Source: Nocardiopsis trehalosi NBRC 14201 (GTDB taxonomy: Bacteria > Actinomycetota > Actinomycetes > Streptosporangiales > Streptosporangiaceae). Taken from it: a DNA stretch of 55,573 bases. Where the stretch lies: positions 1 to 55,573 of the forward strand of contig NZ_BCRK01000017.1 of assembly GCF_001552555.1 (NCBI RefSeq), read 5' to 3'. Both the position numbers and the translations under genes were made by a program. The notes beneath the pieces are model-generated. The model did no database searches, was not told the origin of the DNA, and saw nothing but the letters and a program-made list of their open reading frames with translations. Numbering within the stretch: position 1 is the stretch's first letter; the number at the start of each line of letters is the position of its first letter. This document shows positions 7,231 through 17,138 of the stretch, piece by piece.

Positions 7231-10200
7231 TCACTCCTCCCCGCCCCTGATGCGCGTGATCCACGCCCGGAGGCGGCCGGGGCGGGGCGGTACCGGCCCG
7301 CCCCGTCCGTCGCTGCCGCCGCCGTCGCGCCGAAAACGCAGCTCCGCCAGCTCGGCGCGGGCGCCGTCGAGGTCCGCCGCGACGACGTCCGGCCGCTCCG
7401 CGGCGAGCCGCGTGTACACGCGCACCGCCTCCTCCAGCGCGGCGACGGCACCCGCGCGGTCGCCCTCGGCCCGCCGCAGGCCCGCCAGGGTGCGCAGCAC
7501 GCGCGCCAGGACGGGCAGGTTGGCCTCCGGGTCCCGGCGGGCCGACCGCCGGAGGACCCGGGCCGCGCGGTCCAGCGCGGCCGCGGCCTCCTCCGCCCTG
7601 CCCAGTCCGACCAGCACCGCCGCCAGGTTCTCCGTGGCGAGCGCGAGGGCCACGGCGTGCTCGCGGGGTCCGCGCTCCGCCAGCGCGTCGAGGATCGCCA
7701 CCGCCTCCTCCGCATGCGCCCGCGCCTCCTCCAGCAGCCCGTCCGCCCGCAGGTTCAGGGCGGCGACGTGGAGCGACGCGGCGACCGGGCGCCCGTCCCC
7801 GGACACCGAGCGGAACAGGTCGGCGGACTCCCGTGCGGCGGCGGCCGCCTCCCCGTGGTCGCCCACCCCCTCCGCCTTGTCCGCCAGGTAGCGCAGGGCC
7901 AGCGCCAGGTCGCGGCGGTGCCCGTCGGCCCCGTCCCGGGCCAGTCGCCGGTACGCGGCGACCGCCTCCCGCCCGACCTCGGCGGCCTCCCCCCAGCGCC
8001 CCATCAGCTCCAGCGCCTGCCCGAGGATCTTCAGCGTGATGGCGTGTCCGGGGGCGTAGGCGCCCGGGTCGTCGCGGGCGAGTCCGCGGTACGCCCGCGC
8101 GAACCGGTGGAGCAGCGGGACCGCCTCGTCCCGCGCCAGGCGCCGGTAGAAGTCGGCGCCCTCGTCGTCGGGCAGGCCCGCCGACGCGGCGACGACCTGC
8201 CACAGCGTGGCCGCCAGGCCGTCCTCCAGCCGGTTCCCGTCCTGGGCGCGCAGCTCCTCGGCCGCCACCTGCACGGCGCGGGCCGCCTCCTCCCAGCGCC
8301 CCAGATCCGCGAGCAGGGCGGCGTCGACGCACAGCACGCCGAGCAGGTCCTCGTCCCTGGTGGGGACGCCCTGCGCCGTCCGGAGGAAGTCGGCGAACTC
8401 GCGGTGCGCGTCCAGCACGTCGTCCCACCGCCGCAGCCGCCGCAGGAAGGCGAGGACCGCGAAGAAGCCCTGGACGACGGCGGTCGCGGCGACCACCGCG
8501 CCGGGGCCTCGGGCCAGGCGGCGGAGCAGCCCCACGGCCGTGTGCAGGCTCCCCGCCGTGCCCTCGGCGAACCCGTGCACCAAGGAGAGGCTCAGGATCG
8601 AGAACAGGACCGCCTCCGCGGCGTCGCGGTCCCCCTCGGGCTCCTGCCGGCCGCGGATCTCCACGGCCTCGGCGAACGCGGTGACGACCTCCTCGATCCG
8701 CCCGAGGTTGAGGAGGAGGGCCGCCCGGGCGGTCACCAGGAATTCGAGGTTCGTGTCGTATGCGCGAGGGTCGTCCCGTGGCAGTCGGCGGGCGGCCGCG
8801 ACCGCCTCCGCGGCGAGTTCCTCCGCCCGGTCGGGACGGGACGCGGCCAGGGCGCCGGCGAGGTTCACGAGCATGTAGGGCACGGTCTCCGCGTGGCCCT
8901 CGGGGTCCTGGCGGGCCAGCCGGCGCGCGATCTCGACCGCCTCGCGGGCCAGCTCCGCGGCCTCCTCCGACCGGCCCAGGTACGGCAGGAAGAACGCGGC
9001 GCCGGTGAGCGCGGCGGCCAACCCCTCGTCGTACTCGACGGGGTCGGCGCCCGCCAGGTCGCGGCGGGCGCCGACGGCCTCGCGGAAGGCGGCCGCGGCC
9101 TCGTCCGGCCGGGTGGAGGAGGGGCGGACGGCGCCGCGGCCGGCGGCGATCGACAGCGCCTCGTCGTGCGGTTCGAGCCCTTGGAACACCAGGGCCATGG
9201 CGAGTGCGAGGGCCGTTTCGGCGCGGCCGGGGCCGAACTCCCGCGGGTCCGCCGCTGCGAGGCGGCGGTAGCGGCCCAGCGCGTCCGCGTACACGGCGAC
9301 GGCCTTCTCGTTGCGGCCGGCCTGGTCGAAGCGCGCGCCGAGGCCGACCAGGATGCGGGCGCGGGCGGCGTCGTCCGCCGCCGCGGGCAGGCGGTGGGCG
9401 GCGAGGCGCTCCACCAGGTCGGCGGCCGCGACGGCGAGGTCCCCGGTCGCCTTGTCCGGCAGCAGGGCCTCGACCGCTTCGAGCGAGGCGGCCAGGTGCG
9501 GCCAGCGCTCGCTCGCGCTGCTGAGGAAGACGACGGCGCGCGCGGCGAACGGCGGCGGGCCGCCGCCCTCGGCGGGGGTGAGCAGGAGCCGGGGGGCGTC
9601 CGCGGTCCAGGCGTCGGCCGGGTGGTCGGGGTTGTCGTGGCCGGGGAGGCACAGGGCGATGAAGTCCTCCGCCAGGCGGTCGGGGTAGAGCGGTTCCAGG
9701 ACCGTGCCGGGGTCGGCGGGCGGATAGCAGGACGTGTGGTCGGCGAGGACGCGGTCGGCGCCGGGGCCCAGGCCGACGGCGGTCAGGACGCCCTCGGCGT
9801 CCCGGTGGCCCATGGGCCCGGTGAGGGCGGCGACGAACGCCGCCCGCGACAGCCGGGTGACGGCGTGGGCGGTCTCGGCGGGCGCGCGGTGGCGGTCGCC
9901 CCCGGTGCACAGGTCGTGCCAGTGGGCGCGCTCCCGGCCGAGCAGGTAGGTGGTCAGGCCGGTCATGGTGGCGGGCGGGGGACGTGAGGCGGAGCGGGCG
10001 TGGCCGTCGACGGCGACCAGCGCGGCCATGTGCACGGCCAGCGTCAGCCCGAAGTCCGGGTGGGCCAACCCGTCGGGCGGGGCGATCGCCTCCGCCGGGA
10101 CGCCGTAGTGCTCCGCGAAGGCGTCGCGGGCGGCGCGGAACATGCGCGGCCGGGCGTCCCGCCCCTCCCACCCACCGGGCAGCGGGGGCAGGGCGCGGAC

Positions 10201-10980
10201 CGACGTGGCGGCCTGGACGCCGGCCAGGGACGCGCGGACGGCCGACCACGCGTCGCGGCCGCGCGCCAGGAGCAGCACGCGGGCGGGGCGGGCGGGGTGG
10301 TGCAGCACGGCGTTGCTGAACAGCCAGGTCAGGTGGGCGAGGGGCCACCGGTCGGCGTAGTCGGCCACGAGCAGCACCCCGCCGTCCGGCGTGGGCCGCA
10401 GATCCTGGCCGCCGGGTGGCGGCAGCGTGGCGCCGGGGCCGTGGACGGCGGTGACGGCGCGCCACCCGTCGTCCTGCGACTCCCGGGCGAACCGGTCGGC
10501 CAGCCGGCTCTTGCCCTGCCCGCCCGGGGCGTGCAGCCAGCGGACGGCGAGGCGGTCGGCGGAGTCGCGCCAGCTCCGCAGGTCGGCCAGCTCCTCCTCG
10601 CGGCCGGTGAAATCCACGACGGCGTACCGGGCGAGCAGCATGCGGCTGGGCGACTCCCGCAGCCACCGGGAATCCGGCGGGGCCGGCGGGCGCCGGTTCT
10701 CCAGCACGTACAGCGGGGTGCCGTCGCCGAAGACGTGGATGTCGGCGCCGATGGCGCCGTAGGCGAAGCCGTCGACCGCGTGCACGTTCTGCCGCGGGTC
10801 CGCGGGATCGGGCGACCGGGGGTCGCCGGGGAGGGAGGGGAACAACGGGCGCCCCCATCGTCGGAAACGCCCCCGGCCGGAGGTGCGGGGCGGTGCGCCC
10901 GGGCCGGGAGGGGGATGCGGATGGACACGGGTGTTCGGCCGGTCTCCGGACGCCGCTGTCCGGTGCGCCGCCGCACGCAC
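7231..10980 (-). CDS. STAND-type NTPase with long tetratricopeptide-repeat array
   Basis: The open frame gives 1249 residues. Residues 71-87 hold a glycine-rich motif (GFAYGAIGADIHVFGDG). The NTPase core follows: FTGREEELADLRSW at 124-137, Walker A GGQGKS at 153-158 with Lys157, Walker B GVLLVADYAD at 201-210, and a sensor-like RVLLLARGRD near 234. LEPLYPDRLAEDF marks the end of the ATPase/winged-helix part. The rest, from about 480 on, is tandem TPR-like helical repeats with recurrent YRRLA..DP. This is the layout of NLR-like signalling or defence ATPases. The GTG at 10980 is the furthest start, but the first 60 residues are low-complexity; a GTG at 10785 just before the motif is another candidate. 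Confidence 0.88.
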   Translation of the reverse strand: MRAAAHRTAASGDRPNTRVHPHPPPGPGAPPRTSGRGRFRRWGRPLFPSLPGDPRSPDPADPRQNVHAVDGFAYGAIGADIHVFGDGTPLYVLENRRPPAPPDSRWLRESPSRMLLARYAVVDFTGREEELADLRSWRDSADRLAVRWLHAPGGQGKSRLADRFARESQDDGWRAVTAVHGPGATLPPPGGQDLRPTPDGGVLLVADYADRWPLAHLTWLFSNAVLHHPARPARVLLLARGRDAWSAVRASLAGVQAATSVRALPPLPGGWEGRDARPRMFRAARDAFAEHYGVPAEAIAPPDGLAHPDFGLTLAVHMAALVAVDGHARSASRPPPATMTGLTTYLLGRERAHWHDLCTGGDRHRAPAETAHAVTRLSRAAFVAALTGPMGHRDAEGVLTAVGLGPGADRVLADHTSCYPPADPGTVLEPLYPDRLAEDFIALCLPGHDNPDHPADAWTADAPRLLLTPAEGGGPPPFAARAVVFLSSASERWPHLAASLEAVEALLPDKATGDLAVAAADLVERLAAHRLPAAADDAARARILVGLGARFDQAGRNEKAVAVYADALGRYRRLAAADPREFGPGRAETALALAMALVFQGLEPHDEALSIAAGRGAVRPSSTRPDEAAAAFREAVGARRDLAGADPVEYDEGLAAALTGAAFFLPYLGRSEEAAELAREAVEIARRLARQDPEGHAETVPYMLVNLAGALAASRPDRAEELAAEAVAAARRLPRDDPRAYDTNLEFLVTARAALLLNLGRIEEVVTAFAEAVEIRGRQEPEGDRDAAEAVLFSILSLSLVHGFAEGTAGSLHTAVGLLRRLARGPGAVVAATAVVQGFFAVLAFLRRLRRWDDVLDAHREFADFLRTAQGVPTRDEDLLGVLCVDAALLADLGRWEEAARAVQVAAEELRAQDGNRLEDGLAATLWQVVAASAGLPDDEGADFYRRLARDEAVPLLHRFARAYRGLARDDPGAYAPGHAITLKILGQALELMGRWGEAAEVGREAVAAYRRLARDGADGHRRDLALALRYLADKAEGVGDHGEAAAAARESADLFRSVSGDGRPVAASLHVAALNLRADGLLEEARAHAEEAVAILDALAERGPREHAVALALATENLAAVLVGLGRAEEAAAALDRAARVLRRSARRDPEANLPVLARVLRTLAGLRRAEGDRAGAVAALEEAVRVYTRLAAERPDVVAADLDGARAELAELRFRRDGGGSDGRGGPVPPRPGRLRAWITRIRGGEE
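10720..10770 (-). other. Glycine-rich putative signalling motif of the STAND NTPase
   Basis: The region encodes GFAYGAIGADIHVFGDG, immediately upstream of the NTPase core. It matches the C-terminal motif of the small protein at 7101-7148 and is in the position where NLR-like proteins carry amyloid-type adaptor motifs. Confidence 0.45.
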
Positions 10981-11107
10981 GGAGGGTCACGCGCCGGGCA
11001 CGCTCTCCCCCTCGCGGTCACGCTACCGGAGCCGGCCGGCCGCGCCCGGTGGCGAAGCTGTCCGTCTCCGGCCACACGCCGCCCCGCTCCACGGAGCGCG
11101 GGCGCGG

Positions 11108-11576
11108 CTAGGGGGTGACGGTGAGGCAGGGCAGGGGTTCGGTCCAGTGGGACGGGTCGCGGAGGACACCGGTGGCCGCGCTCACGAAGGCCGGCCCGGC
11201 CGGCCGCCACCCCGCGCCGGGGGAACCCGCCCAATCGACCGGCGCGCCCAGGTCGGCCCAGCCCCGCGAGGGCTTCGCGCTGTGGCCGGTCGATCGGCAG
11301 CGACGGGTCGACCCGGACGCCGACCGCGCCTCGTGCGGCCCCGATGAGCACCGGACTGCCGCGCGCGTTCCACCGGAACGAGAGCGCCGTCCCGTGGCGG
11401 GACAGGTCCGCGACGCGCGCCGCGTCCGCGCCGTGGTACCCGTTGACCTCCAGCAGGGAGACGTGGGCCCCGGCCCGCCGCACCGCCACACCGGAGCAGA
11501 CCGTCCAGCCCACGCCGAGTTCGGCGATCCCCGGATGGTCGGCCGGCATGCGCGCGTAGAGGTCGCACAGGTCCAC
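11108..11576 (-). pseudogene. Frameshifted DUF6461-like gene
   Basis: From about 11576 to 11290 one minus frame reads as a DUF6461-type protein: GWTVCSGVAV, LLEVNGYHGAD, then LSRHGTALSFRWNARG. Near 11265 the homology moves to another frame (ADLGAPVDWAGSPGAGWRP and WTEPLPCLTVTP) that ends at the stop at 11108. The original frame instead runs on into unrelated sequence. A single frameshift therefore splits the gene, unless the base call is wrong. DUF6461 is a small actinobacterial family of unknown role. GTG 11576 is a plausible original start. Confidence 0.6.
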
Positions 11577-11588
11577 GGCGGCGGGCGC

Positions 11589-11594
11589 TAGGTT
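11589..11594 (+). promoter_or_regulatory. -10 hexamer for a leaderless methyltransferase transcript
   Basis: TAGGTT sits exactly at -12 to -7 from the ATG at 11601, and no Shine-Dalgarno sequence is present. Confidence 0.5.
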
Positions 11595-11600
11595 GGGCCG

Positions 11601-12224
11601 ATGCGCCGACCGGAGCCGCCGCCACCGTACTGGAACACCAACGTCGCCCGTCACCCGGGGATCCTGCGCGCCGTCCCCGAGGGGTGCCGCGACGCGCTGG
11701 ACGTGGGGTGCGGGGACGGCCTGCTGGTGCGCCGGCTCGCCGAGCGGGCGGAGCGGGTGACCGGGATCGACGCGTCACCCGCGATGATCGCCCGCGCCCG
11801 CGCGCTCGCCGCCGGCCGCGACGGCGTCGGCTTCGTCGAGGGCGACTTCCTGCGCGCCGACCTGCCCGCGGCGGGTTACGACTTCGTCTGCTCGGTGTCG
11901 GCGGTCCACCACATGGACTTCGCGGCGGCCCTCACCCGCATGCGCGGTCTGCTGCGCCCCGGCGGCACCCTGGTCGTGGTCGGCCTCGCCCGGGAGGCGA
12001 GCCCGGCGGACTGGGCGGTGGTGATCGCGGCGGCCCCGCTGGTGCGGGCGGTGAAGGTGCTGCGCCGCGCGTCCGGCCCGGCGGGGATGCCCGAGGCGGC
12101 ACCCCCGCTGAGCTATGGGCAGGTGCGGGCGGCGGCCCGCCGCATCCTGCCGGGGGTGCGCTACCGCCGGCACGTGCTCCGCAGGTACTCCCTGACCTGG
12201 GTGAAGCCCACCGGCCCGAGCTGA
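11601..12224 (+). CDS. Class I SAM-dependent methyltransferase
   Basis: The 207-residue protein is a Rossmann-fold methyltransferase. Motif I is ALDVGCGDG (about 32-40), motif II is VTGIDASPAMIARA (about 53-66), FVEGDFLRADLP supplies the acidic residue of motif III, FVCSVSAVHHM is motif IV, and RMRGLLRPGGTLVVVGL is the post-motif strand. It resembles small-molecule (UbiE/type 11) enzymes; the substrate is unknown. The gene is divergent from the broken DUF6461 gene and its transcript appears leaderless. Confidence 0.9.
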   Translation: MRRPEPPPPYWNTNVARHPGILRAVPEGCRDALDVGCGDGLLVRRLAERAERVTGIDASPAMIARARALAAGRDGVGFVEGDFLRADLPAAGYDFVCSVSAVHHMDFAAALTRMRGLLRPGGTLVVVGLAREASPADWAVVIAAAPLVRAVKVLRRASGPAGMPEAAPPLSYGQVRAAARRILPGVRYRRHVLRRYSLTWVKPTGPS

Positions 12225-12340
12225 GCCCGCCGGCCCCCGGCCGCCGGAACCGGCTAGGGCCCGTTCCCAGGAGGAGGCGACACCCCGGCCGATCCGGATC
12301 GTCGGACCGGGTGCGCGACGCTCGGCACCCGGCCGTCGGC

Positions 12341-13060
12341 TCACCCCCGGGAGGAGTCGTGGCATCCGCACGGGTGGTCGGCCGCGCCGTAGCCGTCGCT
12401 GAGCCGCATCCAGGAGAACGCCGGTTCCTGCGGTACTCCGGCCGGTGAGTTCTCCCAGTCCTCCTGCCGCCCGAACGGGGTGAGGTCGAGGAGGTCGAAG
12501 ACCATCATGAAGGGCTCCTCGCCTCGGGCGTGGGTCGACCAGGTGTGGAAGACGCGGTCGCCGCGACGCAGGAACACGCTGATCGCCTGGCGCTCCTCGC
12601 CGTCGACGGTCGCGCCGAAGTCGGTGTTGAACCCGTCGCCGACGGTCGAGTACCACGGCAGGCGCCACCCCATGCGGTCGCGGAAGGCGTACAGCCGGTC
12701 CACGGGGGCACGGGAGGTGAGCGCGAACGCGGTCCGCCGGGCGTGCAGGTGGGAGAGCGGGCCGATGTGCTCCGCCATCATCGAGCACCCGTCGCAGCCT
12801 TCGTTCCAGTCGGGGGCGAACATGAAGTGCTGGACGATGAGCTGCGGATGCCCGCCGAAGAGGTCGAGCAGGGTGACGCGCCCTTCCGGCCCGTCGAACG
12901 CGTAGTCCGCGCGCACTTCGACCATGGGCATGCGCCGGCGCGCCGCGCTGATCGCGTCCTTCATCCGGGTCAGGGCCTTCTCCTGCTGCAGCAGGACACC
13001 TCTGGCGTCGTTCCACGTGGCGCGGTCGACGATGGGCGGCCCGGCGTGCCCGGCGTTCAC
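12341..13060 (-). CDS. DUF899 thioredoxin-like family protein
   Basis: This 239-residue protein is a DUF899 member. RMPMVEVRADYAFDGPEG and LLDLFGGHPQLIVQHFMFAP open the thioredoxin-like domain, and DWNEGCDGCSM contains the conserved CxxC-type cysteines. YSTVGDGFNTDFG and FHTWSTHARGEEPFM complete it. The biochemical role is unknown; a redox function is inferred from the fold. The GTG start at 13060 overlaps the stop of the SRPBCC gene by 4 bp (GTGA), so it is the second gene of that operon, under the ArsR-type operator at 13518-13565. Confidence 0.88.
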   Translation of the reverse strand: MNAGHAGPPIVDRATWNDARGVLLQQEKALTRMKDAISAARRRMPMVEVRADYAFDGPEGRVTLLDLFGGHPQLIVQHFMFAPDWNEGCDGCSMMAEHIGPLSHLHARRTAFALTSRAPVDRLYAFRDRMGWRLPWYSTVGDGFNTDFGATVDGEERQAISVFLRRGDRVFHTWSTHARGEEPFMMVFDLLDLTPFGRQEDWENSPAGVPQEPAFSWMRLSDGYGAADHPCGCHDSSRG

Positions 13061-13533
13061 CGGTGGAACCCTTCGCGCAGGTTGATCCCGTGCTCCAGCC
13101 AGACCTTGAGCGCGGCGAGCATGCCGGTCCATCCCTCGCAGTTGCCGAAGGCGGCTTCGGCTCCCTCGGGGGTCGGCCGCCACGAGGTCTCGGTGATCGT
13201 GACCAGGGTCCGCGCACCGGCGTCGATCGGCTCGAACTCGAAGACCACCCTCGTCGTGCCGCCGGTGCCGGACGCCGCCCGGCCGCCCCACTCGACGACG
13301 ATCCGGTGCGGTGGGTCGGCCTCGACCACCGCGACGGGGAAGGCGCCGGGGAAGTCGGCGAAGTCCCAGACGACCTGCTCGCCGGCCTTCAGGCGCCCTC
13401 GGGCGCCGCCGGTGGCGAAGTACCGCGAGAGCTGCTCGGGGTCCGCCACGGCCTCGTACACCTGCGCGCAGGGACGTGCGACACGCCCCGACACGGTGAA
13501 CGAGAGCTCGTCCAGTACGCCATCAGGTTTCAT
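13057..13533 (-). CDS. SRPBCC/AHSA1-like ligand-binding protein
   Basis: The 158-residue protein has the Bet v 1-like SRPBCC fold of the AHSA1 group: VYEAVADPEQLSRYFA near the start, VVWDFADFPGAFPVAVVEADPPHRIVVEW in the middle (recorded here as two adjoining strands), and a C-terminal helix GWTGMLAALKVWLEHG. These proteins bind hydrophobic ligands and in actinomycetes are often paired with an ArsR regulator and a DUF899 gene, exactly as here. The first codons MKPDG arise from the palindrome that also encodes MKPDG of the divergent ArsR gene. The transcript is probably leaderless. Confidence 0.9.
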   Translation of the reverse strand: MKPDGVLDELSFTVSGRVARPCAQVYEAVADPEQLSRYFATGGARGRLKAGEQVVWDFADFPGAFPVAVVEADPPHRIVVEWGGRAASGTGGTTRVVFEFEPIDAGARTLVTITETSWRPTPEGAEAAFGNCEGWTGMLAALKVWLEHGINLREGFHR

Positions 13534-13565
13534 GTTGTAAACTTATAACATGAAACCTGATGGCG
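13518..13565. promoter_or_regulatory. 48-bp palindromic operator covering two divergent start codons
   Basis: Perfect 19-bp arms (CGCCATCAGGTTTCATGTT, 13518-13536; AACATGAAACCTGATGGCG, 13547-13565) flank a 10-bp centre, giving 22 of 24 paired positions. Both start codons lie inside the arms. The centre holds two interlocked -10 hexamers: TAAACT (13538-13543) for the plus gene and TAAGTT (13545-13540, minus) for the minus gene. Each is at -12 to -7 from its start codon. The likely ligand is the ArsR protein encoded at 13550. Confidence 0.8.
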
Positions 13566-13876
13566 CCAAGGACGCCGACGACGATCGGGTGTTCAAGGCG
13601 CTGGCCTCGCCGGTGCGCCGCCGCATGCTCGACGAGCTGAGGAAGGCCCCCCACACCACCGGATCGCTCTGCGCACTCCTGCCCGAGCTGGACCGCACGA
13701 CGGTGCTGCAGCACCTGCGGGTGCTCGAACGCGCGGAACTGGTCACCGGACGCAAGGTGGGGCGCGAGCGCCACCTGTCGCTCGCGCCGCTGCCGATCAA
13801 GCGCATATACGACCGCTGGATCAGCGACTACATGACCGCCGCGGTCGATCTCCTCGACCGCCTGGACACCGACTGA
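13550..13876 (+). CDS. ArsR-family transcriptional regulator
   Basis: The 108-residue protein is a winged helix-turn-helix of the ArsR type: RVFKALASPVRRRMLDEL (helices 1-2), TTGSLCALLPELDRTTVLQHLRVLERAELVTGRKVG (helix-turn-helix with recognition helix at about 48-62; the segment is given across its domain), then the wing and a C-terminal dimer helix. No metal-binding CxC is present, so it is not a metal sensor; ArsR proteins linked to SRPBCC/AHSA1 genes sense organic ligands or act as simple repressors. It is divergent from the SRPBCC-DUF899 operon by only 16 bp and probably controls both sides through the palindrome. Confidence 0.92.
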   Translation: MKPDGAKDADDDRVFKALASPVRRRMLDELRKAPHTTGSLCALLPELDRTTVLQHLRVLERAELVTGRKVGRERHLSLAPLPIKRIYDRWISDYMTAAVDLLDRLDTD

Positions 13877-13913
13877 CGACGGCCGACGCCGGCCGGCACC
13901 GCCGACACACCTC

Positions 13914-14573
13914 CTAAGCGGGCGCCCGGGAGGTGTCGGGGGCCGTCCACAGGCCGACGATCGCGTCGATGAGGCCGGTGGCGAGGTCCTCCCAGCTGGG
14001 CTGGAGGGTGGCGGCGTGCGCGGCGAGGGCGCGCTCGCGGTCCGCCGCCATCTGGGTGATGAGGTGGCGCGTCATGGCCGACCGCTCCTCGAACACCCCG
14101 GGGGGCAGGTCGGGCAGGCACCGGCTCATCCCCTCCCGCAGCGCCCGCATCGACGGGACGGCGGCGGAGACCTCCTCGGTCGTGAGCGCGTAGAGGGCGG
14201 GGTCGGCCGTCACCTGGGCGATGAACCGCGCGTACCAGCTCGGGTGGCCCAGGGTCGCCAGGTGGCGGGTGGTCGGGCGGACCGCGCAGGCCACCCAGTC
14301 CCGCAGGCCGGCGGAGTCGTCCATATCGGCCAGCAGCCCGTCGCGGATCGCCTCGATCCGCTCGGCGTGCCGGCGCACGATCGCGCAGATGAGGTCGGTC
14401 TTGGTGCCGAAGTGGTAGGTGACCGCGGCGTTGTTGCCCTGCCCCGCGGCCTCGCTGATCTGGCGGTTGGCCACCGCGTAGAGCCCGCGTTCGGCGAACA
14501 GCCGCTCCGCCGCACCCAGCAGCGCCTCCCGCGTCGCGGCCGCCCGCTCGTCGTGCCTCGTCCTGCCCGCCAT
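13914..14573 (-). CDS. TetR-family regulator next to the ABC-F gene
   Basis: The 219-residue protein has a TetR N-terminal domain: ATREALLGAAERLFAERG, then the helix-turn-helix VANRQISEAAGQGNNAAVTY and HFGTKTDLI. The C-terminal ligand-binding domain is all-helical and diverged. The ATG at 14573 was chosen because the domain follows at once; an ATG 3 codons earlier is possible. It is divergent from the ABC-F gene, and a 20-bp inverted repeat on the ABC-F promoter is a likely operator. Confidence 0.9.
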   Translation of the reverse strand: MAGRTRHDERAAATREALLGAAERLFAERGLYAVANRQISEAAGQGNNAAVTYHFGTKTDLICAIVRRHAERIEAIRDGLLADMDDSAGLRDWVACAVRPTTRHLATLGHPSWYARFIAQVTADPALYALTTEEVSAAVPSMRALREGMSRCLPDLPPGVFEERSAMTRHLITQMAADRERALAAHAATLQPSWEDLATGLIDAIVGLWTAPDTSRAPA

Positions 14574-14748
14574 CAGCACCATCCACCACACGGGGCCTCG
14601 TTCCCCCCGCGGCCGCCGGCCCGGACGCCGCCGCGGGGCCCCGCCCGACCCGGCGGGGTGGAACGGAAGCCTACGCAACCGCAGGCCGCACCTTGGAACG
14701 GGGCGCGCGCCGCCGCGCGCCGGCCGCCCCGGAATAACCGCGAGCCTA

Positions 14749-14768
14749 TTTATCACACCCGTGATAAA
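14749..14768. promoter_or_regulatory. TetR-type operator overlapping the ABC-F promoter
   Basis: TTTATCAC and GTGATAAA (perfect 8-bp arms) flank ACCC. TAAAGT at 14765-14770 is the -10 of the ABC-F gene, at -12 to -7 from its ATG at 14777. A repressor bound here would block the promoter directly. Confidence 0.65.
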
Positions 14769-14776
14769 GTCCGCGC

Positions 14777-16450
<1,674 letters not shown>

Positions 16451-16452
16451 GG

Positions 16453-17058
16453 ATGCCCGCGCGCATCGACCCGGGGCAGCGGCGACGGCACGTCGTCGGC
16501 GCCGCGTTCCGCCTGGTGGTGGCCGAGGGCATCGACGGGCTGTCGCTGCGGAAGGTCGCCGCCGAGGCCGGGCTGAACGTCGGCTCGGTCCGGCACTACT
16601 TCGACGGGCACGAGGACCTGCTCGCCGCCGCCGCCGAGGAGGCCGGCGACCGGATGGGCCGGCGGCTCGCCCGCCACCCGGTGGACGGGTTGCGCGGGCT
16701 CACCGGCGCGGCGGCGCTCGACGCGCTCCAGGCGCTGGTCGAGGAGGTGCTGCCGGTCGACACCGAGCGGCGGGAGGAGGCGATCGTCGTCCTGGAGCTG
16801 ATCCTCGCCGCGCGCACCCGGCCGGTGTTCCGGCCGATCTCCGCGCGCATGGCGGCGGACCTCGGGCGGGTGGTCGCCGACGCGCTGGCCGCGCTGGGCG
16901 TCCGCGACCCGGAGGGCGCGGCGGCGCAGGTGACCGCGCTCATCGGCGGGCTGACGATCGACACGGTCACCCCGCACGGCTCCCTCGGCGTCGACCGCCT
17001 CCGCGCCACGCTGCGCGCCCACCTGTCGATGCTCCTCGCCCACCACGGCGACCGGTGA
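16453..17058 (+). CDS. TetR-family regulator downstream of the ABC-F gene
   Basis: The 201-residue protein has a TetR helix-turn-helix: HVVGAAFRLVVAEGIDGLSL, RKVAAEAGLNVGSVRHYF, then DGHEDLLAAAAEEA. The C-terminal domain looks like the BetI/TetR_C_6-type all-helical ligand domain. The ATG is 2 bp after the ABC-F stop codon, so the two genes form an operon. With the divergent TetR gene at 13914 this gives the ABC-F gene two candidate regulators. Confidence 0.9.
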   Translation: MPARIDPGQRRRHVVGAAFRLVVAEGIDGLSLRKVAAEAGLNVGSVRHYFDGHEDLLAAAAEEAGDRMGRRLARHPVDGLRGLTGAAALDALQALVEEVLPVDTERREEAIVVLELILAARTRPVFRPISARMAADLGRVVADALAALGVRDPEGAAAQVTALIGGLTIDTVTPHGSLGVDRLRATLRAHLSMLLAHHGDR

Positions 17059-17060
17059 GC

Positions 17061-17098
17061 CGCCGTCCCGCCCGCCGCCGGACGCGGGCGGGACGGCG
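17061..17098. terminator. Bidirectional terminator-like hairpin
   Basis: Perfect 14-bp arms (17061-17074 and 17085-17098) with a 10-nt loop lie directly after the TetR stop codon at 17058 and before the convergent gene ending at 17139. Confidence 0.7.
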
Positions 17099-17138
17099 GG
17101 CGGGACGGCGGCCGGGCGGACCGACCGGCCGGGCGGGC

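Noticed and set aside
6932-10990. A 1352-codon minus-strand open frame overlapping the STAND NTPase
   Set aside because: It is a high-GC shadow: Arg/Pro/Gly-rich and without domain motifs, while the frame ending at 7231 has Walker motifs and TPR repeats.
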